Source: JAFGJQ01 sp964495075 (GTDB lineage Bacteria > Planctomycetota > Phycisphaerae > UBA1845). From it: DNA of 64,000 nucleotides. Below are positions 1 to 8,920 of the stretch, piece after piece; the stretch's first letter is position 1; each line of letters opens with the position of its first letter. The notes under the pieces were generated by a model. That model ran no database searches, was not told the DNA's origin, and worked only from the letters and a program-made list of their open reading frames with translations. Location: contig CAZBUJ010000019.1 of assembly GCA_964495075.1 (NCBI GenBank), forward strand, positions 1 to 64,000. Reading direction: 5' to 3'. The position numbers were made by a program, and so were the translations under genes.

Positions 1-2
1 CC

Positions 3-582
3 ATCTCCCCCGATGCGCCACTCTGGCCCGGCGATCCGGCCGGGGGGCTCGCCCCCTGGGCGACGCACGAGAGAGACGGGTATCAGCTGCGCCGGCTGTG
101 CATGGGCGAGCCCCCGGGCGCGCCCCTGGGCGCGCCGGCCCCGCGGTCGGTTCGCGCGCCGGAGCAGTACGCCGCGCGGCCGGTGCCGGCCGAAGTGTTG
201 CCGCCGCCGGTTCGCTATCCGCGCACGCGAACTCCGTTGGAGTATGGCGGGGTCGGCGGCGCAGCGCAGGTGGAGCCTAACCGTCCGGTGGGGCTGAGGG
301 CCCGTGCGACGCCGCCGATCCGATATGACGCCAACGGGGTGGCTCACGACTACCCGGACTACCGGCGCGATCCCCGGGCCGCGCGTGCGCAGGGCTACGC
401 CGACAGCGACCCACGTCCGTACGCCGACGACTACCGGGACAACCGGGCGGTGGATCGCCGGACGGACTACGGCGGCGCGGGGCCGGCGGCCCGGGTGGCG
501 GCCGCGCGTCAAGCGGCGGGGGCGCCCCAAACCGGGGGCCCCCCCGACGGGGGGGGCCCGACGCAGGTTCACCATCGCTTGA
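3..582 (+). CDS. 3' part of an unrecognised Pro/Ala/Arg/Tyr-rich protein (left-edge partial)
   Basis: The reading frame is open from the window edge, so the start lies outside. The translation is rich in Pro, Ala, Arg, Asp and Tyr, with low-complexity stretches such as PDYRRDPRAARAQGYADSD, and no family is recognised. In its own frame it would run to 899, about 300 bases into the antisense of the next gene, which is implausible. Runs of 5-7 G or C at about 533-557 are likely indel sites. A shift to frame 1 there gives a stop at 580-582, just before the convergent neighbour ends at 604, and I use that end. Either an assembly indel or a real overlap is possible. Confidence 0.4.
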
Positions 583-603
583 TCCCGGCACGCGCCGGCC
601 GAC

Positions 604-1677
604 CTACCGGCGACGACGGACTACCGCCACGCCGCCGACGGCCAGCAGCAGCAGGCTCGCCGGCTCCGGAACGACGTACAGCGGGCTGGCGACGCCGTCG
701 ACCTGGAAGGTGTGGAACGTCAGGTTGCCGTCATAGAAGCCCAAGGTCTGGACGTTGTCGCTGGCCATCGGGCCGTCGAGAAGGTCCTGCTCCGTCAGGA
801 AGAACTCCAGCGTGGCCGCCGCGCTGGCCGGATCGAACCGCAGAATGCTGTCGGACGACGACTCGTAGAAGTAAACCAGGCCGTCCGGGCCGAAGATGAT
901 GTCGCCGAATCCGGCGGCCGACTGGCCGGTCACCGCGGTGATGTCCGTCACGTTGAGCACGAGGCTGAGCGTGCCGTCGCTCGCCCGCTTGGCCATGCCG
1001 TCGGACGCGGAGTCGCCGAAGTACAGACTCTCCTCCGAGTCCCAGGTGAAGCCGCTGACCAGCGACGGGTTGTCGTCCGGACCAAGCCCGAACACCGTCT
1101 GCAACTCTTCTTTCGTCGCCAGCGTGGTCAGCGTGCCGAGCCCGGTCGACTGCAGTACCTGGTCTGTGGCGCTCTCGAAGAAAGCCATCTCGCCGTTCGG
1201 GGCAATGCCGTTGCCATTGACAATCTGCGCCGAAGTGGCGCCGGTGTGGGCCTGGATCTGGTCCTTCGTCACGTACGCCGAGGGCTCACCCGTATCCAGG
1301 CTGACCTTCCAGAGTGCGTCCGAGCCACCTTCGGCGAACAGAAGGTCTGTGCTCGAAATGCCGAACCCGTAGCCCGTGGTCATCGTGGTCCTGCCGGCGA
1401 CCGTCGCCCACGCGGTGGTGTCCATCAGAACGGACGGCATTTGCACACCGCCGAGACTCTCGACCATCGTGATGTTTGCGGAATGGCCGCCGCTCGCAAA
1501 GCCGTTGACGGTGAAGTACGCCGTCTCGCCGCTGACTGCATGGGCCCAGTGGCGATCGCCGGTGCCGCCGGCCTCCACGCCGGCCGACGATACCAGTTCC
1601 ATGTACGCCGCGGCGTGCGCCTGGCACATGATGCACAGACTCGCCAGCACGGCCAACGCCATTCGTGTATGCCTCAT
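604..1677 (-). CDS. PEP-CTERM-sorted exported protein
   Basis: This 357-residue protein has an N-terminal signal peptide (MRHTRMALAVLASLCIMCQA, then AHA) and a classic C-terminal PEP-CTERM signal: VPEP, a hydrophobic helix (ASLLLLAVGGVAVV) and an RRRR tail at the extreme end. In the family this signal is recognised by an exosortase (not in this window), which places the protein at the cell surface. The body has repeats such as GDIIFGPDGLVYF and GIAPNGEMAFF, reminiscent of NHL/beta-propeller blades. The ATG at 1677 is chosen because AGGAGGAG precedes it by about five bases and it opens the signal peptide; the longer frame to 1926 has no such features. A promoter candidate lies at 1904-1933. 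Confidence 0.85.
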   Translation of the reverse strand: MRHTRMALAVLASLCIMCQAHAAAYMELVSSAGVEAGGTGDRHWAHAVSGETAYFTVNGFASGGHSANITMVESLGGVQMPSVLMDTTAWATVAGRTTMTTGYGFGISSTDLLFAEGGSDALWKVSLDTGEPSAYVTKDQIQAHTGATSAQIVNGNGIAPNGEMAFFESATDQVLQSTGLGTLTTLATKEELQTVFGLGPDDNPSLVSGFTWDSEESLYFGDSASDGMAKRASDGTLSLVLNVTDITAVTGQSAAGFGDIIFGPDGLVYFYESSSDSILRFDPASAAATLEFFLTEQDLLDGPMASDNVQTLGFYDGNLTFHTFQVDGVASPLYVVPEPASLLLLAVGGVAVVRRRR

Positions 1678-2221
1678 CGATTCTCCTCCTGTCCTTCCTC
1701 CACGACCTGCCGGCCTGTCCCCTCCCGATACTCCGGGAGAACGATATAGGACTCGGCGCACATCGCAGCCGCGGCTGGTTTGCTGATATGCACTCTCTCT
1801 CAGCTCCCAGTCGACAGTCGGCTCTCTCTCTGCAACGGCGACTCCGAAACGCGTGAACTGCGCTTCAGTATCGGGGAGATGCCCCATCCCTTCCAACCAA
1901 TCCAGTATACCGAATGTCCCGTTCACGCGTCAATCGTATTCGCGCCGACTTCACGGTCGCCCGACTTCAAATCGCGGCGTGATGACGCTCTGGTGTCGAG
2001 CGCCCGCCGACGGGTGCATCAAGCCCGGCGTCGGTGCCATGGGTGCGTCTCGACGGAAAGATGTCAATCAGGCTGTACACCAGGGCTGATCGGTCTCTAC
2101 AAGGGCTCGGCAGGGACCCTGAATCTGTGCTAGACTACCGGTGGGGCCGATGTCGGCCTGTGAGGGCCCGACCGCATGAAGCCGGCGGGCAGTGCCGGTT
2201 CGCCTTCTGAAGGAGCCAGTC
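1678..2221. other. Intergenic region between divergent genes
   Basis: About 540 bases without a convincing gene. The short open frames here have no ribosome binding site and no recognisable product. The region holds the leader and promoter candidate of the minus-strand PEP-CTERM gene and, at its right end, the AAGGAG ribosome binding site of the TPR gene. No repeat or RNA gene was recognised. Confidence 0.6.
1904..1933 (-). promoter_or_regulatory. sigma-70-type promoter candidate for the PEP-CTERM gene
   Basis: On the minus strand TTGACG (1933-1928) and TATACT (1909-1904) are separated by 18 bases. The predicted transcript start near 1897 gives a leader of about 220 nt before the ATG at 1677. 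The call is by inspection only. Confidence 0.5.
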
Positions 2222-3115
2222 ATGAAATTCCGTGCCTATCGACACCTTGCGATTCTAACTGTTGCGACGGGGCTGCTCGGTGCCTCGGACGTCCGGGCCG
2301 GCGCCACCGAGAAGGCCGCCCAACTGGCGGCGTCGGGCGAGGCGCTGTTGGCCAACGCCGATTTTGACGGGGCCCTGAAGGCCTACGCCAAGGCGGCCAA
2401 GACGGACGCTGAGAACCAGGAGTACCGGCAGACATACGCCGTCATCCGCCGCGTGATCAAAATGCGGCCTGGCGTGGATAACGAGAAGAACCCCGTGAAA
2501 TGGGAGCAGTCGGTCCGCGCGCTGCGCGCGTTTTATTACGAGCACGGGGTATTCGGCGAAGCCCTCACGCTCGACCAGAAGGTCTACGCCCGGATGAACA
2601 CGGCGGACACGGCGACGCAACTCGCCGAAACGCAGTTGGCCATGGGCCTGAACCGAGACGTCGCCGCGACGATTCGCGGGATCGATCCGGCCAAAACATC
2701 ACCGCAGGCGCGAGCCTACCTGGGCATCGCGCTCGCGCGGCAGGGCGAGTTGGACGAGGCCAGGGCGGTGGCGAAGGGGATTCAAATACCGGACGCGGCG
2801 ACGCCGGCGCTCTACTACGATCTGGCGTGCCTGCACGCGCTGATCGGAGATACCGCCGGCGCGTTGGGCATGTTGACCCGCTGCTTTGAAAACACGCCGC
2901 CCAGCCGCCTGGCGTCGTTCAAGAACTTCGCCCGACAGGACGCGGACCTGTCCAAAGCCGTGGCCAGCGCCGATTTCGCCACGGTGCTCGAGACCGAGTC
3001 GAAGGTCAAGGAATCGAGTTGCAGCGGGGGCACCAGTTGCGGAAGCTGCCCCAGCCGGGCCCATTGCGGCGGCGGCAAGAGCACGAAGGCCCCCGGCCAC
3101 GAGAACCACAAGTAG
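2222..3115 (+). CDS. Exported TPR protein with Cys-rich C-terminal tail
   Basis: A 297-residue protein with a signal peptide (about residues 1-24, ending SDVRA-G). Helical TPR-type repeats follow, for example GEALLANADFDGALKAYAKA and ARAYLGIALARQGELDEARA. The last 30 residues contain CSGGTSCGSCPSRAHCGGG, with five cysteines that could bind a metal or form disulfides. The start is ATG 2222, six bases after AAGGAG, and it opens the signal peptide; an earlier in-frame start at 2192 is not preferred. The gene converges on the FGE-like gene, with a GC hairpin between them. TPR proteins of this kind are usually scaffolds; the specific role is unknown. Confidence 0.75.
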   Translation: MKFRAYRHLAILTVATGLLGASDVRAGATEKAAQLAASGEALLANADFDGALKAYAKAAKTDAENQEYRQTYAVIRRVIKMRPGVDNEKNPVKWEQSVRALRAFYYEHGVFGEALTLDQKVYARMNTADTATQLAETQLAMGLNRDVAATIRGIDPAKTSPQARAYLGIALARQGELDEARAVAKGIQIPDAATPALYYDLACLHALIGDTAGALGMLTRCFENTPPSRLASFKNFARQDADLSKAVASADFATVLETESKVKESSCSGGTSCGSCPSRAHCGGGKSTKAPGHENHK

Positions 3116-3135
3116 AACGGAATCCTCGGCGGCCA

Positions 3136-3159
3136 GCGGCGCAACCCTCCCCGCGCCGC
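3136..3159. terminator. GC-rich hairpin between convergent genes
   Basis: GCGGCGC (3136-3142) and GCGCCGC (3153-3159) form a perfect 7-bp stem with a 10-base loop. It lies in the 47-base gap between convergent stops. No T-run follows on either side, so a terminator function is only suggested by position. Confidence 0.35.
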
Positions 3160-3162
3160 CCG

Positions 3163-5391
3163 TCAGTCCGATCCGGACATCAAGCGCTGCAACCGCGCGA
3201 AGTCGTCCAGATCGACGTGGTTGTCGCCGTCGGCGTCGCAGGCCTCGTACCCTGCTCCGGGCTCGACCGCCGTGTCGGGTCCGGTAATGGCTTCCGCGAA
3301 GAAAACGTAGTCGTGCACATCGACAAGGCTGTCGCCGTTGAAGTCGCCATAGCCGAATGAGCGGGCCAGGCGGAAGCCGAGGTTGTTCTCCGCGTAGTAA
3401 CGGGCCACGGTGATCGTGCGGACGCTGTTCGTCGTGTACTTGGCGTCGGACGTGGACCACCGGCCACCGCGGGTGCCGCGATAGGTGGAATCCCACGGGT
3501 ACTCGAGAGCGGTGTCGTTGATCCACTCGGCCACGTTGCCGCACATGTCGTAGAGTCCGTAACGGTTGCGCGTATCGACCGTCGGTGTGCCGTCGAACAG
3601 CGTGTGGATGCCGTTGTAGAAGCCCACCGGCGTCGTTTCGTGGAAGGGCCAGGGGTACCCGTGGTCGCCGAGATTGGCGTCGGCCGCGGTGATCGTATCG
3701 GCCCCGAACCCGAAGACCCAGTGATCCGGTTGGACCTCCTCGTCATCGCCCGGGCCGGGACGGACGTCGTCGGGAGCATCCGGGTCGAATGCCGCCGCCT
3801 TGTACCATTCGTTGTACGGGTTGGCGTCCATGTTCCACGACGTGGCCACGCCCGGGCCACCATGATCCACGTTCACGCCGTCCGCCGGCAGGCGATAACC
3901 GCGGTAGTCGCGCACGAGTGCCAACCGCTCGCTGTCGAGCAGACCCTGGCCGGCCCAGTCGGACGCCGTGATGGGATACCAGTCGTGCTTGGTCGTGCCT
4001 TCGTGGTAGCAGCATTCCGACGCGCCCAGGCCGGCGTCGATGGTGAGCCAGTTGCAGTACTTGGCTGCCCCGAACCAGCTCACGGTGCCCACGGGGTGAT
4101 CGTGGAACCCTTCCTGCACCTGGAACCGGCTGCCAATCGCAAGAGCGGGGTCGTAGCCGATTTTGGAATCCAGGTCCGACGTTTTGTAGAGGGTGCGGTC
4201 ATACCGCTCCGGACCCGGCGGATAGGGGGTGACGTCTTCCATGTACACATCGCCGTTGGCCGGGTCGAACCACATATGGCTGCACCGCGGGTCGTCCGGG
4301 TCGCTCTCCCGCACTTCCTGGGCGTTGTTGAGGAACGTGCGGTACTGCGCGTTGGTGACCTCGTACTTGCCGATTTCGTAGGTGTAGGTCGGCCCGCCCG
4401 GCTCGTAGTCGGTGCCCGGGATGGTGACCATCTCCGGTTCCGTGGCGATGTCGGCGGTCAACACGTGGCCGCTGACGTTCCCAGTGATGAAGATGAGCCT
4501 GTTGCTGACGGTGGCCATGAATGACACATGCACGGCCATCTCCGGGTCGCCCATGAACGCCCGCACGTCGTCGCTGGTGAAGAAGGTTGTGAGCGTTCCG
4601 CGGCGGTCGAGCTTCAGCACCGAACTGGAGTAGATTTCGTAGAAGAACAGGTTGCCGAGCGAGTCGAACGTCATGCCGTAGATGATGGCGTCGTCCTCGC
4701 CGGTGTGTTCCTTGATGGCCGGCTCCTGGATCACGGGCACGAGGGCGGCCGCGTCGGGATCCCAGCGGTAGATGCCCCTGTTTGGTTTGATGACACTGTT
4801 GCGGGCGGAGAGGTGCAGGGTCCCGGTGGCGTCCATGGCCAACTGCTGGCTCGGGCCCGAACTGGACCACGCATCGAACGCCGCCTTCGGGACGTATTCG
4901 CTTTCGGTGCCGTCGGCGAGAGAGAAGCGGTTGACTGTCTGCTGCACGCCGGTCCACTGGTTCTTGTAGTAGCCGTACGTGCCGTCCTGGACCATGCCGC
5001 CGGCCGGCCACAAGTTCGGGTTGATCGCGTCGACGTCGACGAATGGTGTCGGGATTTGGCCCGGGGTCTCAGGCACCACTTCGATGAGGTCGGCGTTGAT
5101 GCGATCGGTGACCAGGTAGGTGCCGCGGGCGGGGATGTATGCGCAGGCGAACGGCGATCCGCCCCAGTCGTCCGCCTGAACGAGGACGGTGCCTTCGCCG
5201 GCGCCCGCTTCCCACTCCACCAGCTCGGTGCCGGCCAGGAGCAGCTTGCCGGAGACCGGGTTGTATGCGATCGAGGCCGGGGCGAAGCCGATATCTTCGT
5301 TCTGGGCCCAGACGGAGAACTCCACCGCCCGGGCGGTGGCGGCCGACAGCACGCCAACGCCGATTACGCTGATCCACGGGAATCGTGCCAT
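3163..5391 (-). CDS. Exported protein: beta-propeller-like, FGE/SUMF1-like and dockerin-like domains
   Basis: A 742-residue secreted protein. The signal peptide is MARFPWISVIGVGVLSAATA. About residues 30-330 contain propeller-like repeats (GKLLLAGTELVEW, DSLGNLFFYEIYSSSVLKLD). Residues 345-660 match the formylglycine-generating-enzyme/SUMF1 fold (IGKYEVTNAQYRTFLNN, NRYGLYDMCGNVAEWIND, RGGRW, NLGFRLAR). The cysteines of true FGE near the end are absent (ITVARYYAENNLGFR), so sulfatase modification is unlikely and binding is more plausible. The C-terminus has two Ca-binding dockerin-like loops (GDFNGDSLVDVHDYVFF; CDADGDNHVDLDDFARLQ). The ATG at 5391 follows GGAGAA and opens the signal peptide. 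It resembles the genes at 6453 and 604. Confidence 0.85.
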   Translation of the reverse strand: MARFPWISVIGVGVLSAATARAVEFSVWAQNEDIGFAPASIAYNPVSGKLLLAGTELVEWEAGAGEGTVLVQADDWGGSPFACAYIPARGTYLVTDRINADLIEVVPETPGQIPTPFVDVDAINPNLWPAGGMVQDGTYGYYKNQWTGVQQTVNRFSLADGTESEYVPKAAFDAWSSSGPSQQLAMDATGTLHLSARNSVIKPNRGIYRWDPDAAALVPVIQEPAIKEHTGEDDAIIYGMTFDSLGNLFFYEIYSSSVLKLDRRGTLTTFFTSDDVRAFMGDPEMAVHVSFMATVSNRLIFITGNVSGHVLTADIATEPEMVTIPGTDYEPGGPTYTYEIGKYEVTNAQYRTFLNNAQEVRESDPDDPRCSHMWFDPANGDVYMEDVTPYPPGPERYDRTLYKTSDLDSKIGYDPALAIGSRFQVQEGFHDHPVGTVSWFGAAKYCNWLTIDAGLGASECCYHEGTTKHDWYPITASDWAGQGLLDSERLALVRDYRGYRLPADGVNVDHGGPGVATSWNMDANPYNEWYKAAAFDPDAPDDVRPGPGDDEEVQPDHWVFGFGADTITAADANLGDHGYPWPFHETTPVGFYNGIHTLFDGTPTVDTRNRYGLYDMCGNVAEWINDTALEYPWDSTYRGTRGGRWSTSDAKYTTNSVRTITVARYYAENNLGFRLARSFGYGDFNGDSLVDVHDYVFFAEAITGPDTAVEPGAGYEACDADGDNHVDLDDFARLQRLMSGSD

Positions 5392-5561
5392 TGCCGTTCT
5401 CCGTTTCGCTTTGTCGCCGGCCCCATGTCGCGAGCGATCACCCTTCCCGCCCCGGCGGGTGCTCACCAGACGTGCCGAACGGAATTGCTGTCGCGGGTGT
5501 TCAGATCACTGGTCGGCTCGCGCGCGATCCCGCGTTCGCTACCCCGGCCCCCGACGTGTCG

Positions 5562-6401
5562 TCAGGACCTGTTCTTGTAGTTGATCTCGCAATGCCCCCG
5601 GGCGAAGAACGCGATCCAAAAATTCCCGGCGCCCCTTTTGCCCTGGCCGAGCACGCGGTGCGGCGGGGTCCGGTGGTCACCGTCCACGCGGTAGCCGTCT
5701 CCCTGGAACGGGCCCATGAATCCGGATTCGCCCGGGTAGTAGATGTAGTTGTCCCAGATGATGGGGAACTTGTGACCGGCCTTCGAGGAGGCCAGGTAGT
5801 CCAGGCTGTACGCGCGCTTATTGCGCTGCGGGACGGGATCCTCCTCCTGCTGTTCGCCCCCGGCTTCCGGGTCCCATTCGTGTTCCTCCACCACGGCTTC
5901 GTCCTGGCTCTTTCTCGTCAGGTAGTAGTAGCTGTTGCCCCAGCCTTTCCACTCGCTCTCTCGCTTGTAGAGACCGGGGTTGGCCGGGCACTTCCACACG
6001 TCGCTGTGCCCGTCGAGATACACCGATTCAGTCACCGGGATGCGCCGGGCGAGCCCGCTCAGGAGGATCTCGGGCGACGTGCCGGCTTCCAGGATCGACT
6101 GGACCCCCCACGCTTCCGGCGGAGCGGTCGGGTCCGTCCTCTCGCCCGGGGCGACGCGGAATCCCCACCGCCCCATGGTCGAATAACCCGGTAGTTCCTG
6201 GCGGTTGTCGTTGGCATAGCCGAACAGGGCCAGCCCGATCGAGTGGAGGTTCGACATGCACTTCGTCTTCTTCGCCTGGTCGCGGGCTGATCGCAACGAG
6301 GGTAACAGGATGGCGATCAGCAGGGCGATGATCGAGACCACCACCAGGAGTTCAATCAGTGTGAAGCCGTTCTTGCGTGACGAAAGATGTTGAGCATTCA
6401 C
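5562..6401 (-). CDS. Prepilin-like protein with type II/IV N-terminal methylation signal
   Basis: A 279-residue protein starting with a short basic leader and a canonical prepilin motif: KNG-FTLIELLVVVSIIALLI, with Glu at +5 after the Gly cleavage site. The N-terminal helix continues through LLPSLRSARDQAKKTKCMSNL, typical of Planctomycetota and Verrucomicrobia prepilin-like families. The distal part contains PGYSTMGRWGFR and a C-terminal GNFWIAFFARGHCEINYKNRS. Start: the GTG at 6401 has GAGG about seven bases upstream; ATGs at 6434 and 6449 are alternatives without a good ribosome binding site. It would be processed by a prepilin peptidase outside the window, possibly handled by the secretion genes at 39.9-45 kb (inference). 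Confidence 0.85.
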   Translation of the reverse strand: MNAQHLSSRKNGFTLIELLVVVSIIALLIAILLPSLRSARDQAKKTKCMSNLHSIGLALFGYANDNRQELPGYSTMGRWGFRVAPGERTDPTAPPEAWGVQSILEAGTSPEILLSGLARRIPVTESVYLDGHSDVWKCPANPGLYKRESEWKGWGNSYYYLTRKSQDEAVVEEHEWDPEAGGEQQEEDPVPQRNKRAYSLDYLASSKAGHKFPIIWDNYIYYPGESGFMGPFQGDGYRVDGDHRTPPHRVLGQGKRGAGNFWIAFFARGHCEINYKNRS

Positions 6402-6452
6402 TTGCGGTACCTCGCTTCGCCTCTTCGAGAACATTCGTTGCACGTGCATACG

Positions 6453-8588
6453 CTAGCGAGTCGGTCCCACGACAAACGATTCGAAGATCGTGTAATCATC
6501 CAGGTCGACGTCCTCGTCATGATCCAGGTCGCACCGCCGGCACCCATGCTCCGGATCCGACACCAGGTCGAACCCCAGGCACTGCTGGAACCGGCCGTAA
6601 TCCGCCAGGTCCGCGTCGAAGTCGGCGTCGAGGTCGCCGTAATCCTGCGTGTTCAGGTCTACCTTGTAGACCGTGTTCGAATCCACGTAGTTGAACGTCA
6701 GCAGCTCCATGCCGCGGAGCGTGAAGTTGTTCATGCCACGCGGCGAGCGGGTCAGGCCCAGCGCCTCCTGGATCTCGGCCTTGGTGGCCAACTGGACGAT
6801 GTGGTCGGCCGGGTTGTCGACGGGGGCCTTCCAGATCGAATCGGTCTGGTTGTCGCTCCAATAGACCGTGCCCATCGGGTCGACGATCAGGCCCATTACC
6901 TGGACGCCGTTGGAGACGGAGTAGTCGGCCGGGTCGAGGGCTTCGGCCGCGACGTACGCGTCCAGCATTTCGTAGCTGTACAGGAACGTGTTGAGCGTCA
7001 TGCCGTCGGTGGTCCAGAGGATGTCGTCCGACTGGTTTTCGGGGAACCATACGCGACCGTCCGCGTCGCAGTCGACCTGGGCGGGTCCCGGACCGGCCTC
7101 GTCGACGTCGTATTCGTACACGCCGTCGGGGAGCGGATCGACCCACACCAGTTCGACCTGGTCCAGGAAGAACTGCGGCTGGGCGGCGCCGGCGGTGTTG
7201 GTCCATACGATGTCCCCGATCGTGCCCACACCGAAATCGGAGACCGGAATCCGGATGTGCGTCCACGTGCCGGCCGACGGGGCGGGAACCGTGATCGGCG
7301 TGCCCGGCGCGCCGGTCGCGTCGTTGAGCTGCACCGTCATCTCCTGACCGCCGGTCGTCCCTCCGTGAATCTGGAACTCCAGGTTCGTGTAGTGCGACGG
7401 ATCGCGCGGGACCTCGTCCTCATCGAGATCGTAGTGGAACCACAGGACGGCGTCGGCCTCTTCGAAGGTGGCGGCAATCGACTCGCCCTCGTCGCCCCAT
7501 ACGGGGTCGGTGGTGCTGAGATCGACCGTGACGCCCACCGACTCGTCGGACCAGCCCGATCGCAGGTCGTCGTCGTAGATTACGTCGGTGAACGGATAGA
7601 TCGTGAAGTTGCGGCCGGAGTCGATCTCAGCCTGCACGTAGTCCTGCAAGGTCTCCTTTGCCACGAACGCGCTGAACGTGCCCCGCTGCTGCGTGTCGAC
7701 GGCCAGCACGTTGTCGGTGATGATCTCCGCCACGTAGCACGTCAGGTGGTCGGGCGACAAGCCGCCCTTGAAATGGGCTTTCGGGCCGTCGTTGGGGTGG
7801 TCGGCGAAGTAGGGAATCGTGTCGCGGAAATCCTTCAGCGTGAGCCAGGGCTGCATCATCAGGATGTACGTGGCGTTGTCCACCTGCGTGCCGGACCCGG
7901 GCCACAGCGGGTTTCTGTCGAGGCGCAGCGTGTCGTCACTCACCACGTCGATGATCGTGTAGGTCTCGGAGAAAATCTCGGCCGACCAGTCAACGGGGTA
8001 GAGCGTCAGCTGGTCGCCCACCTCGACGCCGGACGCGATGAATCCGTTGCTGCTGCCCAGCGTGTCGTCGATCAGGAGGTACCCGCCGTCGCGGGACACC
8101 GTGACGCCGCTGGGATAGGTGGGAATCCCGTTGGGCAGATTCGGATCGAGCTGGATCAGGTCCCGCTCGGACTCCACGCGAACACCGCCCGCGAACGGGT
8201 CGCGGAGAATCGAAATGCACCCGAGGAAGTACTTCTCGTCCAGCGGGTTGAACGCCATGCCCCACGTGTTGAAGCTCAGCGAATAGGATGCGTAGCCGTC
8301 CCGGGCAAAGAACTCCATCTGCCCCGATTGCATCAACACTTCGCCTTCCATCTCCCACGGTTCGACGGAGTCGTCGAGCACGCGGCTCCACCGCAGGTCC
8401 TTGCCGGCTCCATATCCCGTCGTCAGGAACTCGTGCGGGTCCAGCAGCGAGTTGTACGCGAAACACGAGAAGCGATCGTTCCCGATCGTGTAGCGGTGTT
8501 CGATGACGATGGAAACGTCCGCACGCACACCACTGGCAAACGTACACAGAACCAGACCCGTCACCGCAGCAAGTCCGAATTGTCTCAT
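6453..8588 (-). CDS. Exported beta-propeller-like protein with dockerin-like C-terminus
   Basis: A 711-residue secreted protein with signal peptide MRQFGLAAVTGLVLCTFASG. Long stretches of propeller-like repeats (GMAFNPLDEKYFLG, YPSGVTVSRDGGYLLIDD, GLIVDPMGTVYWSDNQTDSI) flank a jelly-roll-like insert (TWTHIRIPVSDFG, FFLDQVELVWVDP). The end has two EF-hand/dockerin-like loops: YGDLDADFDADLADYGRFQ and CDLDHDEDVDLDDYTIFE. The ATG at 8588 is preferred; an in-frame GTG lies directly before it at 8591. It ends 51 bases upstream of the prepilin-like start and may share its transcript. Function is unknown; a surface or extracellular role is inferred from the domains. Confidence 0.8.
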   Translation of the reverse strand: MRQFGLAAVTGLVLCTFASGVRADVSIVIEHRYTIGNDRFSCFAYNSLLDPHEFLTTGYGAGKDLRWSRVLDDSVEPWEMEGEVLMQSGQMEFFARDGYASYSLSFNTWGMAFNPLDEKYFLGCISILRDPFAGGVRVESERDLIQLDPNLPNGIPTYPSGVTVSRDGGYLLIDDTLGSSNGFIASGVEVGDQLTLYPVDWSAEIFSETYTIIDVVSDDTLRLDRNPLWPGSGTQVDNATYILMMQPWLTLKDFRDTIPYFADHPNDGPKAHFKGGLSPDHLTCYVAEIITDNVLAVDTQQRGTFSAFVAKETLQDYVQAEIDSGRNFTIYPFTDVIYDDDLRSGWSDESVGVTVDLSTTDPVWGDEGESIAATFEEADAVLWFHYDLDEDEVPRDPSHYTNLEFQIHGGTTGGQEMTVQLNDATGAPGTPITVPAPSAGTWTHIRIPVSDFGVGTIGDIVWTNTAGAAQPQFFLDQVELVWVDPLPDGVYEYDVDEAGPGPAQVDCDADGRVWFPENQSDDILWTTDGMTLNTFLYSYEMLDAYVAAEALDPADYSVSNGVQVMGLIVDPMGTVYWSDNQTDSIWKAPVDNPADHIVQLATKAEIQEALGLTRSPRGMNNFTLRGMELLTFNYVDSNTVYKVDLNTQDYGDLDADFDADLADYGRFQQCLGFDLVSDPEHGCRRCDLDHDEDVDLDDYTIFESFVVGPTR

Positions 8589-8920
8589 CACGTCACCATC
8601 CCTCGAGACCAGAATCCATAACTACTCTTCTATTGTATGAAGATGCGAGCCCTGCGCGAAGGGCAAAGTCAAAGTGGGCCGGAGAGAACGTGCGTCCCCC
8701 CCAACCGCCCGAAGCACGGGCCGACCCCGCGCCCGAGAGCCGGCCGACACGCTCTGGCACCGCGTCCGCCGTAAGCGACAAAACTGAAGCTCCAGTGTAT
8801 GTTCGTCGGTCGCTCGTTCGTATGGTAGTATCGGTGGCGGCGTTTCGGGGACGGCCCCAACGCCGTGATGCGAATGCCCGATCGTCGAGTCTTCAATGAG
8901 CCACGCCCGGCAACGGGCGG
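8589..8920. other. Divergent intergenic region
   Basis: About 330 bases between the divergently transcribed dockerin gene and the retropepsin/TPR gene. It must hold promoters for both. Weak AT-rich segments occur near 8617-8642 and 8820-8832, but no pair of -35/-10 boxes with good spacing was found. No RNA gene or repeat was recognised. Confidence 0.5.

Noticed and set aside
3604..4524. 306-codon plus-strand open frame
   Set aside because: Lies opposite the FGE-like gene; no protein family and no ribosome binding site.
3163..5391. Active formylglycine-generating enzyme (sulfatase maturase)
   Set aside because: The fold is present but the C-terminal active-site cysteines are replaced, and no sulfatase gene is nearby.
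6387..8621. 744-codon plus-strand open frame
   Set aside because: Antisense to the dockerin-like gene at 6453-8588, which has a signal peptide and Ca-binding loops. The plus-strand product is Val/Arg/Gly-rich with no domain.
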